A stretch of 64,000 bases of DNA, taken from the NCBI RefSeq assembly GCF_013373795.3, contig NZ_CP088022.1, forward strand, positions 1,054,001 through 1,118,000. Reading direction: 5' to 3'. Positions 17,592 to 25,567 of this stretch are shown here, in pieces. A program made the position numbers and the translations under genes. The stretch comes from Bradyrhizobium quebecense. GTDB taxonomy: Bacteria > Pseudomonadota > Alphaproteobacteria > Rhizobiales > Xanthobacteraceae. Below the pieces are notes generated by a model. The model was not told where the DNA came from, made no database searches, and saw only the letters and a list, made by a program, of their open reading frames with translations. Within the stretch, counting starts at the first letter, position 1. The number at the start of each line of letters is the position of its first letter.

Positions 17592-18386
17592 ATGCAGTTC
17601 AAGCACGTCACGCTCGACTTCGACGGATCGGTCGCGATCCTCAAACTCGACCATCAGGAAGTCATGAACGCAGTCTCGATCGACATGCTGGGCGGGCTTG
17701 CCGAGGCGCTCGATGCGATCGACGACAAGCGCGACGAGGTGCGCTGCCTGGTGATCACGGGCGCGGGCCGCGCCTTCTGTACCGGCGCCAATCTGCAGGG
17801 CCGCAACCAGCAGCAGAAGCCCGGCAGGAGCAACGCCGGCGCGGCGCTGGAGACCGCGTTCCATCCGTTCCTGCGCCGATTGCGTAAGCTGCACTGTCCG
17901 ATCGTGACGGCGGTGAACGGCCCAGCCGCCGGCGCCGGGATGAGTTTTGCATTGATGGGCGACCTGATCCTGTGCGCGCGCTCGTCCTATTTCCTGCAGG
18001 CGTTCCGCCGCATCGGCCTTGTGCCGGATTGCGGTTCGACCTGGCTGCTGCCGCGGCTGATCGGCAAGGCGCGCTCGGTCGAGCTGTCGCTGCTCGGCGA
18101 ACGGCTGCCGGCCGAGAAGGCGCTGGAATGGGGCCTCGTCAACCGCGTCTATGACGACGCCGCGCTGATGGAGGAAACCATGAAGCTTGCGCACGACCTC
18201 GCCAACGGCCCGACGATCGCGCTGTCGCTGATCCGCAAGCTCTATTGGGACAGCCCGGAAAACACTCTCGAAGATCAGCTCAATCTGGAATGCGAGTCGC
18301 AGCGGATTGCGGGCCGCGCCGAGGATTTCAAGGAAGGCGTCACCGCGTTTCTCGAGAAGCGGCCGGCGAAGTTCAAGGGCAAATGA
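17592..18386 (+). CDS. Enoyl-CoA hydratase/isomerase family protein
   Basis: 264-aa crotonase. Oxyanion-hole segments are GAGRAFCTGANLQG (about 57-70) and NGPAAGAGMSFALMGD. In the second-Glu region the usual Glu is replaced (FRRIGLVPDCGSTW has Asp after Pro). It starts at an ATG preceded by AAGAGGAAACC. It overlaps the kinase gene by 4 bases (ATGA), a translationally coupled pair. Likely role: hydration or isomerisation of an enoyl-CoA in the same pathway as the kinase. Confidence 0.93.
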   Translation: MQFKHVTLDFDGSVAILKLDHQEVMNAVSIDMLGGLAEALDAIDDKRDEVRCLVITGAGRAFCTGANLQGRNQQQKPGRSNAGAALETAFHPFLRRLRKLHCPIVTAVNGPAAGAGMSFALMGDLILCARSSYFLQAFRRIGLVPDCGSTWLLPRLIGKARSVELSLLGERLPAEKALEWGLVNRVYDDAALMEETMKLAHDLANGPTIALSLIRKLYWDSPENTLEDQLNLECESQRIAGRAEDFKEGVTAFLEKRPAKFKGK

Positions 18387-19366
18387 TCGAGACCGAACTC
18401 AGGCGCTGCGTCGCCGCGTTTCACCCGGGCGCGACCGGCGTCACCGGCGCCGCGAAGCTCTCCGGCGGCGCCAGCCAGGAGACCTGGACGTTCGACATCG
18501 TGCACCCGGACGGCAATGTCGGCGCGATCCTGCGCCGCGCGCCGCCGGGCTACGGTGCCGCGCCCGGCCGCGCCGCCGGCCTCGAGGCCGAGGCGACGCT
18601 GATGCAGCTCGCGCATGACGCGGGCCTGCCGTCGCCGAAGGTGATGCATGTGCTGACGCCGGAGGACGGCCTTGGCCGCGGCTTCATCATGGCCCGCGTC
18701 GAGGGCGAGACCATCGCGCGGAAAATTTTGCGCGACGAGGAATTCGCCAAGGCGCGGCCGATCCTGGCCCGTCAGCTCGGTCGCGTCATCGCCGGCATCC
18801 ACAGCCTGCCGCAGGCCAAGCTGCCGAAGCTGCGCAGCCTGACCGCAACCAGGGAGATCGAGGATCTCTCCCGCGAGTATCACAGCTTCAACTGGCCGCG
18901 GCCGGTGTTCGAGCTGGCGCTGCGCTGGCTGCGCGATCACGATCCCGGGCCGTCGTCCGAGGTGACGCTGGTGCATGGCGATTTCCGCCACGGCAACCTG
19001 ATCATCGGTCCCGACGGTGTGCGCGCGGTGCTCGACTGGGAGCTCGCGCATTTCGGCGATCCCATGGAGGACCTGGGCTGGATCTGCGTCAATTCCTGGC
19101 GCTTCGGCGAGATCGACAAGCCGGTCGGCGGTTTCGGCACCCGCGAGGATCTGTTCGCAGGCTATGAGGAAGCCGGCCGCAAGGCCGACCCCGACCGCGT
19201 GATGTTCTGGGAAGTGATGGGCACGCTGCGCTGGGGCGTGATGTGCTGCGGAATGATGCAGCGCTTCCGCGCCGGCCCCGATCATTCGATGGAGCGCGCG
19301 ATGATCGGGCGCCGCGCATCGGAGACCGAGATCGATCTGTTGCGGTTGCTGGCTCCGCGCGCATGA
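18383..19366 (+). CDS. APH-type phosphotransferase, ACAD10/11 kinase-domain-like
   Basis: 327 aa, aminoglycoside phosphotransferase/choline kinase fold. LRRAPPGYGAAPGRA forms the nucleotide-binding part, and VHGDFRHGNLIIGP supplies the Brenner catalytic Asp and Asn. AVLDWELAHFGDPMEDLGW carries the metal-binding Asp and is nearly the ACAD11 kinase motif. Such kinases phosphorylate 4-hydroxyacyl-CoA in ACAD10/11 and in the LvaA enzyme of Pseudomonas. Adjacent DUF6285, crotonase, SDR and ACAD11-like genes support this role rather than drug resistance. Start overlaps the stop of the previous gene. Confidence 0.9.
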   Translation: MIETELRRCVAAFHPGATGVTGAAKLSGGASQETWTFDIVHPDGNVGAILRRAPPGYGAAPGRAAGLEAEATLMQLAHDAGLPSPKVMHVLTPEDGLGRGFIMARVEGETIARKILRDEEFAKARPILARQLGRVIAGIHSLPQAKLPKLRSLTATREIEDLSREYHSFNWPRPVFELALRWLRDHDPGPSSEVTLVHGDFRHGNLIIGPDGVRAVLDWELAHFGDPMEDLGWICVNSWRFGEIDKPVGGFGTREDLFAGYEEAGRKADPDRVMFWEVMGTLRWGVMCCGMMQRFRAGPDHSMERAMIGRRASETEIDLLRLLAPRA

Positions 19367-19406
19367 TCCCGAAAAGCGGCATCTGGTTTTCGGAATCGAT
19401 CATGCG
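19362..19406. repeat. Short intergenic palindromic repeat
   Basis: GCATGATCCCGAAAA at the left and TTTTCGGAATCGATCATGC at the right form an imperfect hairpin that begins inside the last codons of the kinase gene. It separates the kinase from DUF6285 without breaking the operon. Confidence 0.6.
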
Positions 19407-19426
19407 CAAAAAAGAGAGCAAATGAC

Positions 19427-19798
19427 ATGCAGGACGAACCGACACCCACCGAACTGATCAAGGCCGTCGCCGATTTCCTGCGCAACGAGATCGCGCCTGT
19501 AATCAAGGGCCACAACGGCTTCAAACTGCGCGTCGGCATCAATGCGCTCGATCTGGTGACCCGGCAGCTCGCGCTCGCGGAAGCCGGTGACGCGACGGAG
19601 GCCGCACGGCTGAAGGCGCTGCTCGGCGCCGACGGCACGCTGATGGAGCTGAACCGCGCGCTGTCGGAGAAGATCGCAAGCGGCGAGGTCGATCTGAACA
19701 CTCCGGGCCTGCCGGAGCATCTCTGGCAGACCACGATGGACAAGCTCGCTGTCGATCAGCCGAACTACGCGTCCTACAAGAGGGAGTTGGGAAAGTAG
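19427..19798 (+). CDS. DUF6285 domain-containing protein
   Basis: 123 aa, acidic and helical, with the family-type opening PTPTELIKAVADFLRNEIAP followed by FKLRVGINALDLVTRQLALA. There is no catalytic motif, signal peptide or membrane segment. It follows the APH-type kinase by 60 bases. In the Pseudomonas Lva pathway a small protein, LvaB, is required by the kinase LvaA; position and size suggest the same here, but family identity to LvaB is inferred, not shown. Confidence 0.82.
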   Translation: MQDEPTPTELIKAVADFLRNEIAPVIKGHNGFKLRVGINALDLVTRQLALAEAGDATEAARLKALLGADGTLMELNRALSEKIASGEVDLNTPGLPEHLWQTTMDKLAVDQPNYASYKRELGK

Positions 19799-19885
19799 GA
19801 TTGGTAGAGCGCAAGCCATACCCATCACGACCCACGGATGACGCTGATGGGTATCGCTGCGCTCAATTGGCCGCAATGCATCCAA

Positions 19886-19931
19886 CGTCGTCCCGGCCGA
19901 GTGCGCAATTGCGCACTCGGCCGGGACGACG
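19886..19931. repeat. 46-base perfect palindrome (family E)
   Basis: The left arm starts CGTCGTCCCGGCCGAGTGCG and the centre is CAATTG; every base from 19886 to 19931 is self-complementary. It lies between convergent DUF6285 and enoyl-CoA hydratase genes and may end transcription from both sides. The GTGCGCAATTGCGCAC core recurs at 63155 and, degenerate, near 32367. Confidence 0.85.
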
Positions 19932-19945
19932 AGTGGAGAGAGCAG

Positions 19946-20725
19946 CTACCGCCCGAGCCACTTCGGCGGGCGCTTCTCTGAAAACGCCTTCGGGCCTTCG
20001 ATGTAATCCTGCGACGCGGCCATCGCCTTCACCGCGGGATACTCTCGCTGCTCGGTCATTGCCTGCTCGAGCGAGACTTCAAGGCCCTTCTGGATCGCCT
20101 GCTTGGAGGCGCGGATCGACATCGGCGAGTTCTTGGTGATGGTCTCGGCCCAGCGCTCGGCGGCGGCCAGCGCCTCGCCCTGCGGCACCACTTCATTGAC
20201 GAAGCCGAGCTCGAGACCCTCCTTGGCGCTGACATGGCGCGCGGTCAGGATCATGCCCATGGCGCGCTTCAGCCCGATCTGGCGCGGCAAGCGGTGGACT
20301 CCGCCAGCGAGTGCCGCAAGGCCGACGCGCGGCTCGGGCAGGGCGAAGGTCGCATTCTCGGAGGCGATGATCAGGTCGCAGGCCAGCGCGATCTCGAACC
20401 CGCCGCCCATTGCGACGCCATTGACGGCGGCGATGATCGGCTTGTCGCAGTCGAAGCGGCTGGTCAGCCCGGCGAAGCCGCCCTTGTCCCAGCCGCGCTT
20501 GCCGCCGGCGGCCTGCCATTTCAGGTCGTTGCCGGCGCAGAACGCCTTGTCGCCGGCGCCGGTGACGATCGCGACCCACTGCTCGGGATCGGCGGAGAAG
20601 TCGTCGAACACCTTGTTGAGCTCGAAATGCGCGTCGATATGCAGCGCGTTGTAAACCTCGGGCCGCGACAGCGTCACGATGGTGATGGGACCCTTGCGCG
20701 TCACCTTGGAGAATTTCAGATCCAT
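19946..20725 (-). CDS. Enoyl-CoA hydratase/isomerase (crotonase) family protein
   Basis: 259 aa. Oxyanion-hole motifs GAGDKAFCAGNDLKW and AVNGVAMGGGFEIALACD are followed by FALPEPRVGLAALAGGVHRLPR, where a catalytic Glu (EPRVG) is kept and the second-Glu loop is AGGVHRLP. The family includes carnitinyl-CoA dehydratase-like and general enoyl-CoA hydratases. It ends RPPKWLGR, a typical crotonase tail. It diverges from the acyl-CoA dehydrogenase across 220 bases. Confidence 0.93.
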   Translation of the reverse strand: MDLKFSKVTRKGPITIVTLSRPEVYNALHIDAHFELNKVFDDFSADPEQWVAIVTGAGDKAFCAGNDLKWQAAGGKRGWDKGGFAGLTSRFDCDKPIIAAVNGVAMGGGFEIALACDLIIASENATFALPEPRVGLAALAGGVHRLPRQIGLKRAMGMILTARHVSAKEGLELGFVNEVVPQGEALAAAERWAETITKNSPMSIRASKQAIQKGLEVSLEQAMTEQREYPAVKAMAASQDYIEGPKAFSEKRPPKWLGR

Positions 20726-20945
20726 GTTTGCTCCCGTCGATTTTCTGCGGCGAAGAATATGGCTGATATCCTAACGCCTGCACCTCGTTCCGCGCCATCC
20801 AATTACGCAACGCGACCGCGCGTGCAAGCCTCGTCGGCCTGCTTGACTTGGCGGCGTGCTTCTCACCTTAATCGATCCGAACGCGCCTGTGCGATAGCGC
20901 CTAAACGCAAAACCAGAATCAACAAGATCTTCGGGAGTGACCGCC

Positions 20946-22220
20946 TTGGATTTCAATCTGCCGGCTGACCTGACAGCCTATCTCGCCGAGCTCGATCGCT
21001 TCATCGAACGCGAGGTCAAGCCGCTGGAAGCGGCTGACGACAACATCCGCTTCTTCGACCATCGCCGCGAATGGGCGCGCACCGATTTCGACAAGGGCGG
21101 CCTGCCGCGCCATGAATGGGAATTGCTGCTGCGCAAGGTCAAGAACCTGGCCGATGCAGCGGGTCATCTGCGCTTCGCGATCCCGAAACGTTACGGCGGC
21201 AAGGACGGCTCCAATCTTTGGATGGCTGTGATCCGCGAGCATTTTGCCTCGAAAGGTCTCGGCCTGCACAACGACCTGCAGAACGAGCACTCGATCGTCG
21301 GCAATCTTCCGCTGGTCACCATGCTCGACCGCTATGGAACCGACGAGCAGAAGGCGATGATCGACGGCTCGATCACCGGCAAGTACCGCATCACATTCGG
21401 TCTGACGGAACCCGAGCACGGCTCTGACGCCACGCACATGGAGACCAGGGCGGTGCAGGCCACCCGCGACAACGTCAAGGGCTGGATCATCAACGGCGAG
21501 AAGATGTGGACCACCGGCATGCACGTCGCCACGCACTGCGCGCTGTTTGCCCGCACTTCGGGCAATGACGGCGACCCGCGCGGCATCACCTGCTTCCTGG
21601 TGCCGGCGAAATCGGCGGGCGTGAAGGTCGAGGAGTATATGTGGACCTTCAACATGCCGACCGATCATCCGCGGGTCAGCTTCACTGACGTGTTCGTGCC
21701 TGAGGATGCGCAGTTCGGTGAGGTCGGCCGCGGCCTGTCGCTGGCGCAATGCTTCGTGCACGAGAACCGCATCCGCCAGGCGGCAAGCTCGCTCGGCGCT
21801 GCGGTCTATTGCATTAATGAAAGTGTGAAGTATGCCCGTGAGCGAAAACCGTTCGGCAAGGCGCTGGCGGAGAACCAGGCGATCCAGTGGCCGCTGGTCG
21901 AGCTCGCGACCCAGGCCGAGATGCTGCGGCTGTTGATCCGCAAGACCGCATGGGAGATGGACCAGCTGACCCAGGCGCAGGTCGAGCACACGCTGTCCGA
22001 CCGGGTCTCGATGTGCAATTTCTGGGCAAACCGTCTGTGCTGCGAGGCCGCCGACCGCGCGATGCAGGTGCATGGCGGCATGGGCTATTCGCGGCACAAG
22101 CCGTTCGAGCACATCTATCGCCATCACCGCCGCTATCGCATCACCGAAGGCAGCGAGGAAATCCAGAAGCGTAAGGTGGCGGGCTTCCTGTTCGGCTACA
22201 TGGGCGCCGGCAAGCATTGA
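20946..22220 (+). CDS. Acyl-CoA dehydrogenase family protein
   Basis: 424 aa from a TTG at 20946 (reads MDFNLPADLTAYL), chosen because GGGAG lies 8 bases upstream. A GTG at 20937 would add three residues but overlaps that ribosome binding site. The flavin-binding segment ITFGLTEPEHGSDATHMET and the C-terminal YRITEGSEEIQ show the acyl-CoA dehydrogenase fold. It resembles a different ACAD subfamily from 12890-14164. It probably oxidises a branched or aromatic-chain acyl-CoA; substrate not readable. Confidence 0.88.
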   Translation: MDFNLPADLTAYLAELDRFIEREVKPLEAADDNIRFFDHRREWARTDFDKGGLPRHEWELLLRKVKNLADAAGHLRFAIPKRYGGKDGSNLWMAVIREHFASKGLGLHNDLQNEHSIVGNLPLVTMLDRYGTDEQKAMIDGSITGKYRITFGLTEPEHGSDATHMETRAVQATRDNVKGWIINGEKMWTTGMHVATHCALFARTSGNDGDPRGITCFLVPAKSAGVKVEEYMWTFNMPTDHPRVSFTDVFVPEDAQFGEVGRGLSLAQCFVHENRIRQAASSLGAAVYCINESVKYARERKPFGKALAENQAIQWPLVELATQAEMLRLLIRKTAWEMDQLTQAQVEHTLSDRVSMCNFWANRLCCEAADRAMQVHGGMGYSRHKPFEHIYRHHRRYRITEGSEEIQKRKVAGFLFGYMGAGKH

Positions 22221-22246
22221 GGCAATGACCGGGGAGGCGGCACGAG

Positions 22247-22720
22247 ATGGAAGGTGGATGCACCTGCAGAAACATCCGCTACCGCCTCACCGGCAGGCCG
22301 TTGATCGTGCATGCCTGCCATTGCACATGGTGCCAGCGGGAGACCGGCACCGTGCACGCACTCAATGCGATGTACGAGGCCGAGCGGGTCGAGCACATCG
22401 CGGCCGAGCCCAAGATCGTGGACACGCCATCGGCGAGCGGCAAGGGGCAGAAGATTGCCCGCTGCCCGCGCTGCAAGGTCGCGGTCTGGAGCAATTATCC
22501 GGGCGCTGGGCCGGCGGTGCGCTTCGTCCGCGTCGGCACGCTGGATGATCCGAGCCTGTGCCCGCCCGATGTCCACATCTTCACGTCGTCCAAGCAGCCC
22601 TGGGTCACATTCCCGCCGGGCGCCAAGGTGTTCGCCGAATATTACGATCGGAGAGACATCTGGCCGGAGGAAGCGCAGGAGCGCTGGCGCGTCCTGCGGG
22701 AGAGGATGAAGAAAGCTTGA
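22247..22720 (+). CDS. GFA family (glutathione-dependent formaldehyde-activating-like) protein
   Basis: 157 aa. The zinc-binding cysteines of the Mss4-like fold are present: CTCRN (5-7), HCTWCQ (25-28) and CPRCK (73-76). Proteins of this fold include Gfa and many of unknown role. It lies 26 bases after the acyl-CoA dehydrogenase and is likely cotranscribed, but the functional link is unclear. Confidence 0.9.
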   Translation: MEGGCTCRNIRYRLTGRPLIVHACHCTWCQRETGTVHALNAMYEAERVEHIAAEPKIVDTPSASGKGQKIARCPRCKVAVWSNYPGAGPAVRFVRVGTLDDPSLCPPDVHIFTSSKQPWVTFPPGAKVFAEYYDRRDIWPEEAQERWRVLRERMKKA

Positions 22721-22736
22721 TGAGCGCTTCTCTTCC

Positions 22737-22768
22737 GTCGTCGTCCCGGCCTTCGCCGGGACGGCAGG
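22737..22768. repeat. Family E short hairpin
   Basis: CGTCGTCCCGGCCTTCGCCG then GGACGGC, between the convergent GFA and acyl-CoA ligase genes. Possible bidirectional terminator without a strong T-run. Confidence 0.6.
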
Positions 22769-22773
22769 GGAGG

Positions 22774-24354
22774 TTAGTTCACCTGCCGGTCCTTGCCCGC
22801 CCAATACGGTTCACGCAGGCTCCGCCGCAAAATCTTGCCCGACGGGTTGCGCGGCAGCGCGGGGATGAAGTCCACCGATTTCGGCGTCTTGTAGCCGGCA
22901 ATCCGCTCGCGGGTGAAGTTGATGATGTCGGTGGCCGTCGCGCTTTTGCCCGGCTTCATCACCACCACCGCCTTCACCGCCTCGCCCCATTTGTCGTCGG
23001 GAATGCCGATCACGGCGGCTTCCGCGACGTCCGGGTGATCGCACAGCGCGCTCTCGACTTCGGCCGGGTAGATGTTCTCGCCGCCGGAGATGATCATGTC
23101 CTTGATGCGGTCGTGGATGTAGAGATAGCCGTCACTGTCCATGTAGCCGGCATCGCCGGTGCGCAGCCAGCCGTCGCTATCGATGGTGCGCGCGGTGGCC
23201 TCGGGCAGATTCCAGTAGCCGGCCATATTGGAGCCGGAGCGAGTGGCGATCTCGCCGACTTGGCCCGGCGGCAGCGGCTTGCCATCCGGATCGAGGATCG
23301 CAAGCTCGATGCCGGGCAGCGCCTTGCCGGCGGAGCGCATGCGGTCGAGCCCCTCGACATGATCCTCCGGCGGCAGCGCGACGATGGTCCCGGTGGTCTC
23401 GGTCATGCCGTACATCTGCACGAAGCCGCATTTGAAGACCTCGATGCACTCCTTCAGCAGCGCCGCCGGAATCGGCGAGGCGCCATAAAGCATGTACTTC
23501 AAACGGGAAAAGTCGACCTGCCGCGCGCGCGGCTGCCGCACCACGAACTGCATCGCGGCCGGCACCATGAACAGCTTGGTGATGCCGGACTGCTCGAAGA
23601 AGTCGAGCACCTTGGTCGGGTCGAACTCGCGCGCGATCACGCCGCGAGCGCCATGATAGAGCCCCATCACGCCCCAGCCGGAGCCGCCGATGTGGAAGAT
23701 CGGCATCGCGACCAGCGAAACGTCGTCGGTGGTCCACCGGTTCCATTCCGGCTTTTCGGCCTCGTTGCCGCTCTGCACCAGATTGAGGAAATTGGCGTGC
23801 GACAGCATCGCGCCCTTCGGCTTGCCCGTGGTGCCCGAGGTATAGAGCTGGATCGCGATGTCTTTCGGCTCGATCGCGATGCATGGGTCGTCGCCGCTCT
23901 GCGCGTCGCGCCAGGCGAGATAGTCGGGCCATTCCGGCGCCCCGCCGTCGGTCGTGATGATGGTGCGGACGCTGGGTAGCTTGTCCCTGATGCTGCGCGC
24001 CTGCGTGATGAATTCGGGGCCGACGAACAGGACGGGTGCCTTGCAGTCGTCGACGATGAAGGCGACCTCGGGGCCGGCGAGGCGCCAGTTCACCGGCGCC
24101 ATCACCACGCCGGCTTTCATCGCGCCCATCAGCAATTCAAAATAGAAGTCGCTGTTCTTGCCGAGATAGGCGATCCGCTCGCCTTTCTTGATGTCCATCG
24201 CGATCAGCGCGTTGGCGACGCGGTTGGTCTTGATGTCGAACTCGGCGAAGGAGGTCTGCCGGCCCTCGAACTCATAGGCCAGCGCATCGCCGCGGCTGCT
24301 GGCGCGGTCGCGCACCATGTCGGCAAGGTTGCTCAGTTTCGGCGCGTCGGACAT
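22774..24354 (-). CDS. Fatty-acid/organic-acid CoA ligase (AMP-binding)
   Basis: 526-aa class I adenylate-forming enzyme. ATP loop YTSGTTGKPKGAMLSH at about 165-180, YGMTETTG at about 315, SGGENIYPAEVESAL hinge region, and catalytic Lys in NPSGKILRRSL near the end. The start ATG 24354 removes a long non-conserved extension. It makes acyl-CoA and AMP from a carboxylic acid, ATP and CoA. Its location beside kinase, ACAD and SDR genes makes it a candidate LvaE-like entry enzyme. Confidence 0.92.
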   Translation of the reverse strand: MSDAPKLSNLADMVRDRASSRGDALAYEFEGRQTSFAEFDIKTNRVANALIAMDIKKGERIAYLGKNSDFYFELLMGAMKAGVVMAPVNWRLAGPEVAFIVDDCKAPVLFVGPEFITQARSIRDKLPSVRTIITTDGGAPEWPDYLAWRDAQSGDDPCIAIEPKDIAIQLYTSGTTGKPKGAMLSHANFLNLVQSGNEAEKPEWNRWTTDDVSLVAMPIFHIGGSGWGVMGLYHGARGVIAREFDPTKVLDFFEQSGITKLFMVPAAMQFVVRQPRARQVDFSRLKYMLYGASPIPAALLKECIEVFKCGFVQMYGMTETTGTIVALPPEDHVEGLDRMRSAGKALPGIELAILDPDGKPLPPGQVGEIATRSGSNMAGYWNLPEATARTIDSDGWLRTGDAGYMDSDGYLYIHDRIKDMIISGGENIYPAEVESALCDHPDVAEAAVIGIPDDKWGEAVKAVVVMKPGKSATATDIINFTRERIAGYKTPKSVDFIPALPRNPSGKILRRSLREPYWAGKDRQVN

Positions 24355-24442
24355 GTTTCCCCCGTGACGTCTTGTTTTGGTTGCGCGGAGTGTGGCGGCA
24401 TCGCGCGGGAAAAACAATACGGAGGAAGTGGCCGCGCTATTT

Positions 24443-24562
24443 CTCGTCCCGGCGAAGGCCGGGACCCCTAACCACGAATGCAATTGTGGCGCGACGCTGG
24501 GACCCCAGCGAGCTCAACGGTGCGGAGCGATGGCTATGGGTCCCGGTCTTCGCCGGGACGAC
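24443..24562. repeat. Composite family E repeat (intact, unoccupied)
   Basis: Left arm CGTCCCGGCGAAGGCCGGGA and right arm ATGGGTCCCGGTCTTCGCC flank a middle with GCGACGCTGGGACCCCAGCG. The layout matches the left flank plus right flank of IS copy 1 with the IS removed. It lies between two minus-strand genes. Confidence 0.8.
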
Positions 24563-24590
24563 TATGGTGGTTGAGGCGCAAGCGCGGGCT

Positions 24591-25466
24591 TCAGCCCCGC
24601 GCCGCGCGATCCTTCTCGTTCTGGGCCTTGATCGACTCGCGCGCCTTGGTCCAGTCGTCGTCGCTCCAGTCGCGGAGTTGATAGAAATTGCCGCCCATCG
24701 CGAGCGCCTGCGCGCCGTCCATGGCGATGGTCTCGCCGTTGATCCAGTCGCAGCCGCCGGAGATCAGGAACACCGCAAGGTTCTGCAACTCCTCCATGGT
24801 GCCGACCCGGCCCATCGGGTTCATCGCCTTGGTCCGCGCGCCGGCCTCGTCGCCGGGCTTGATGCGCTTGCTCATGCCCTCGGTCGGGATCTCGCCAGGC
24901 GCGATGGTGTTGAGGCGGATGCCGTGGCGGCCCCATTCGACCGCAAGCGACATGGTCATGGCATGGATCGCCGACTTGCTCATCGCCGACGGTACCACGT
25001 AGGGCGAGCCGTTGCGCACCCAGGTCACGGTGATCGACACCACATTGCCGCGATGCCCGCCGGCGATCCAGCGCCGGCCCACCGCGTGCGTCACATAGAA
25101 GGTGCCGTGCATCACGATGTTAGCCACTGCATCGAACCCTCGCGCGGAGAGCTCTTCCGAGCGCGAGATGAAGTTGCCGGCAGCGTTGTTGATCAGATCG
25201 GTGAGGGGACCGCTGGTGGTCCAGATCGCCTCGATCATCTCGTCGACCGCCATCGCATTGCGGATATCGACGCCGTGGCTGACCACGCGCCCGCCATGCT
25301 CGGCCATCAACTCGGTGGCGGTTTCGTCGCAGACGCTCTTGCGGCGGCCGCAGATATGCACCTCGGCCCCGAGCTGCAGGAACCGCGAGGCCATGGCCTT
25401 GCCGAGGCCGGTGCCACCACCGGTTACCAGTATGCGCCGCCCGGCAAGAAGCTGATCAGAGAACAT
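24591..25466 (-). CDS. SDR family oxidoreductase, 2,4-dienoyl-CoA reductase-like
   Basis: 291 aa. ATG 25466 is chosen because GGAGG lies just upstream; an in-frame GTG at 25478 overlaps it. Rossmann motif TGGGTGLGKA and NNAAGNF are present. The catalytic region reads PSAMSKSAIHAM, with no Tyr in the usual YxxxK place, followed by LAVEWGRHGIRLNTIAPGEI and PTEGM. That combination is typical of DECR-type 2,4-dienoyl-CoA reductases, which use a different Tyr. Role: reduction of dienoyl-CoA during unsaturated fatty-acid oxidation. Confidence 0.88.
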   Translation of the reverse strand: MFSDQLLAGRRILVTGGGTGLGKAMASRFLQLGAEVHICGRRKSVCDETATELMAEHGGRVVSHGVDIRNAMAVDEMIEAIWTTSGPLTDLINNAAGNFISRSEELSARGFDAVANIVMHGTFYVTHAVGRRWIAGGHRGNVVSITVTWVRNGSPYVVPSAMSKSAIHAMTMSLAVEWGRHGIRLNTIAPGEIPTEGMSKRIKPGDEAGARTKAMNPMGRVGTMEELQNLAVFLISGGCDWINGETIAMDGAQALAMGGNFYQLRDWSDDDWTKARESIKAQNEKDRAARG

Positions 25467-25490
25467 CGTTTCCTCCACGGGGGTTGTCAG

Positions 25491-25510
25491 TTAATTGGTC
25501 GATTGACTAA
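25491..25510. promoter_or_regulatory. Possible operator between divergent beta-oxidation genes
   Basis: TTAATTGGTCGATTGACTAA is a partial palindrome with TTA/TAA ends and a central TCGA. It lies midway between the DECR-like and crotonase starts. TetR regulators often bind such sites, but the match is weak. Confidence 0.25.
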
Positions 25511-25567
25511 AAGCGGACAACGGCCTTTGTGTAAAGCGCCAACTCAGGGAACAAAGCGGAGGGAATG

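Noticed and set aside
18383..19366. Aminoglycoside resistance kinase
   Set aside because: Motifs are closer to the ACAD10/11 kinase domain, and all neighbours are acyl-CoA enzymes.
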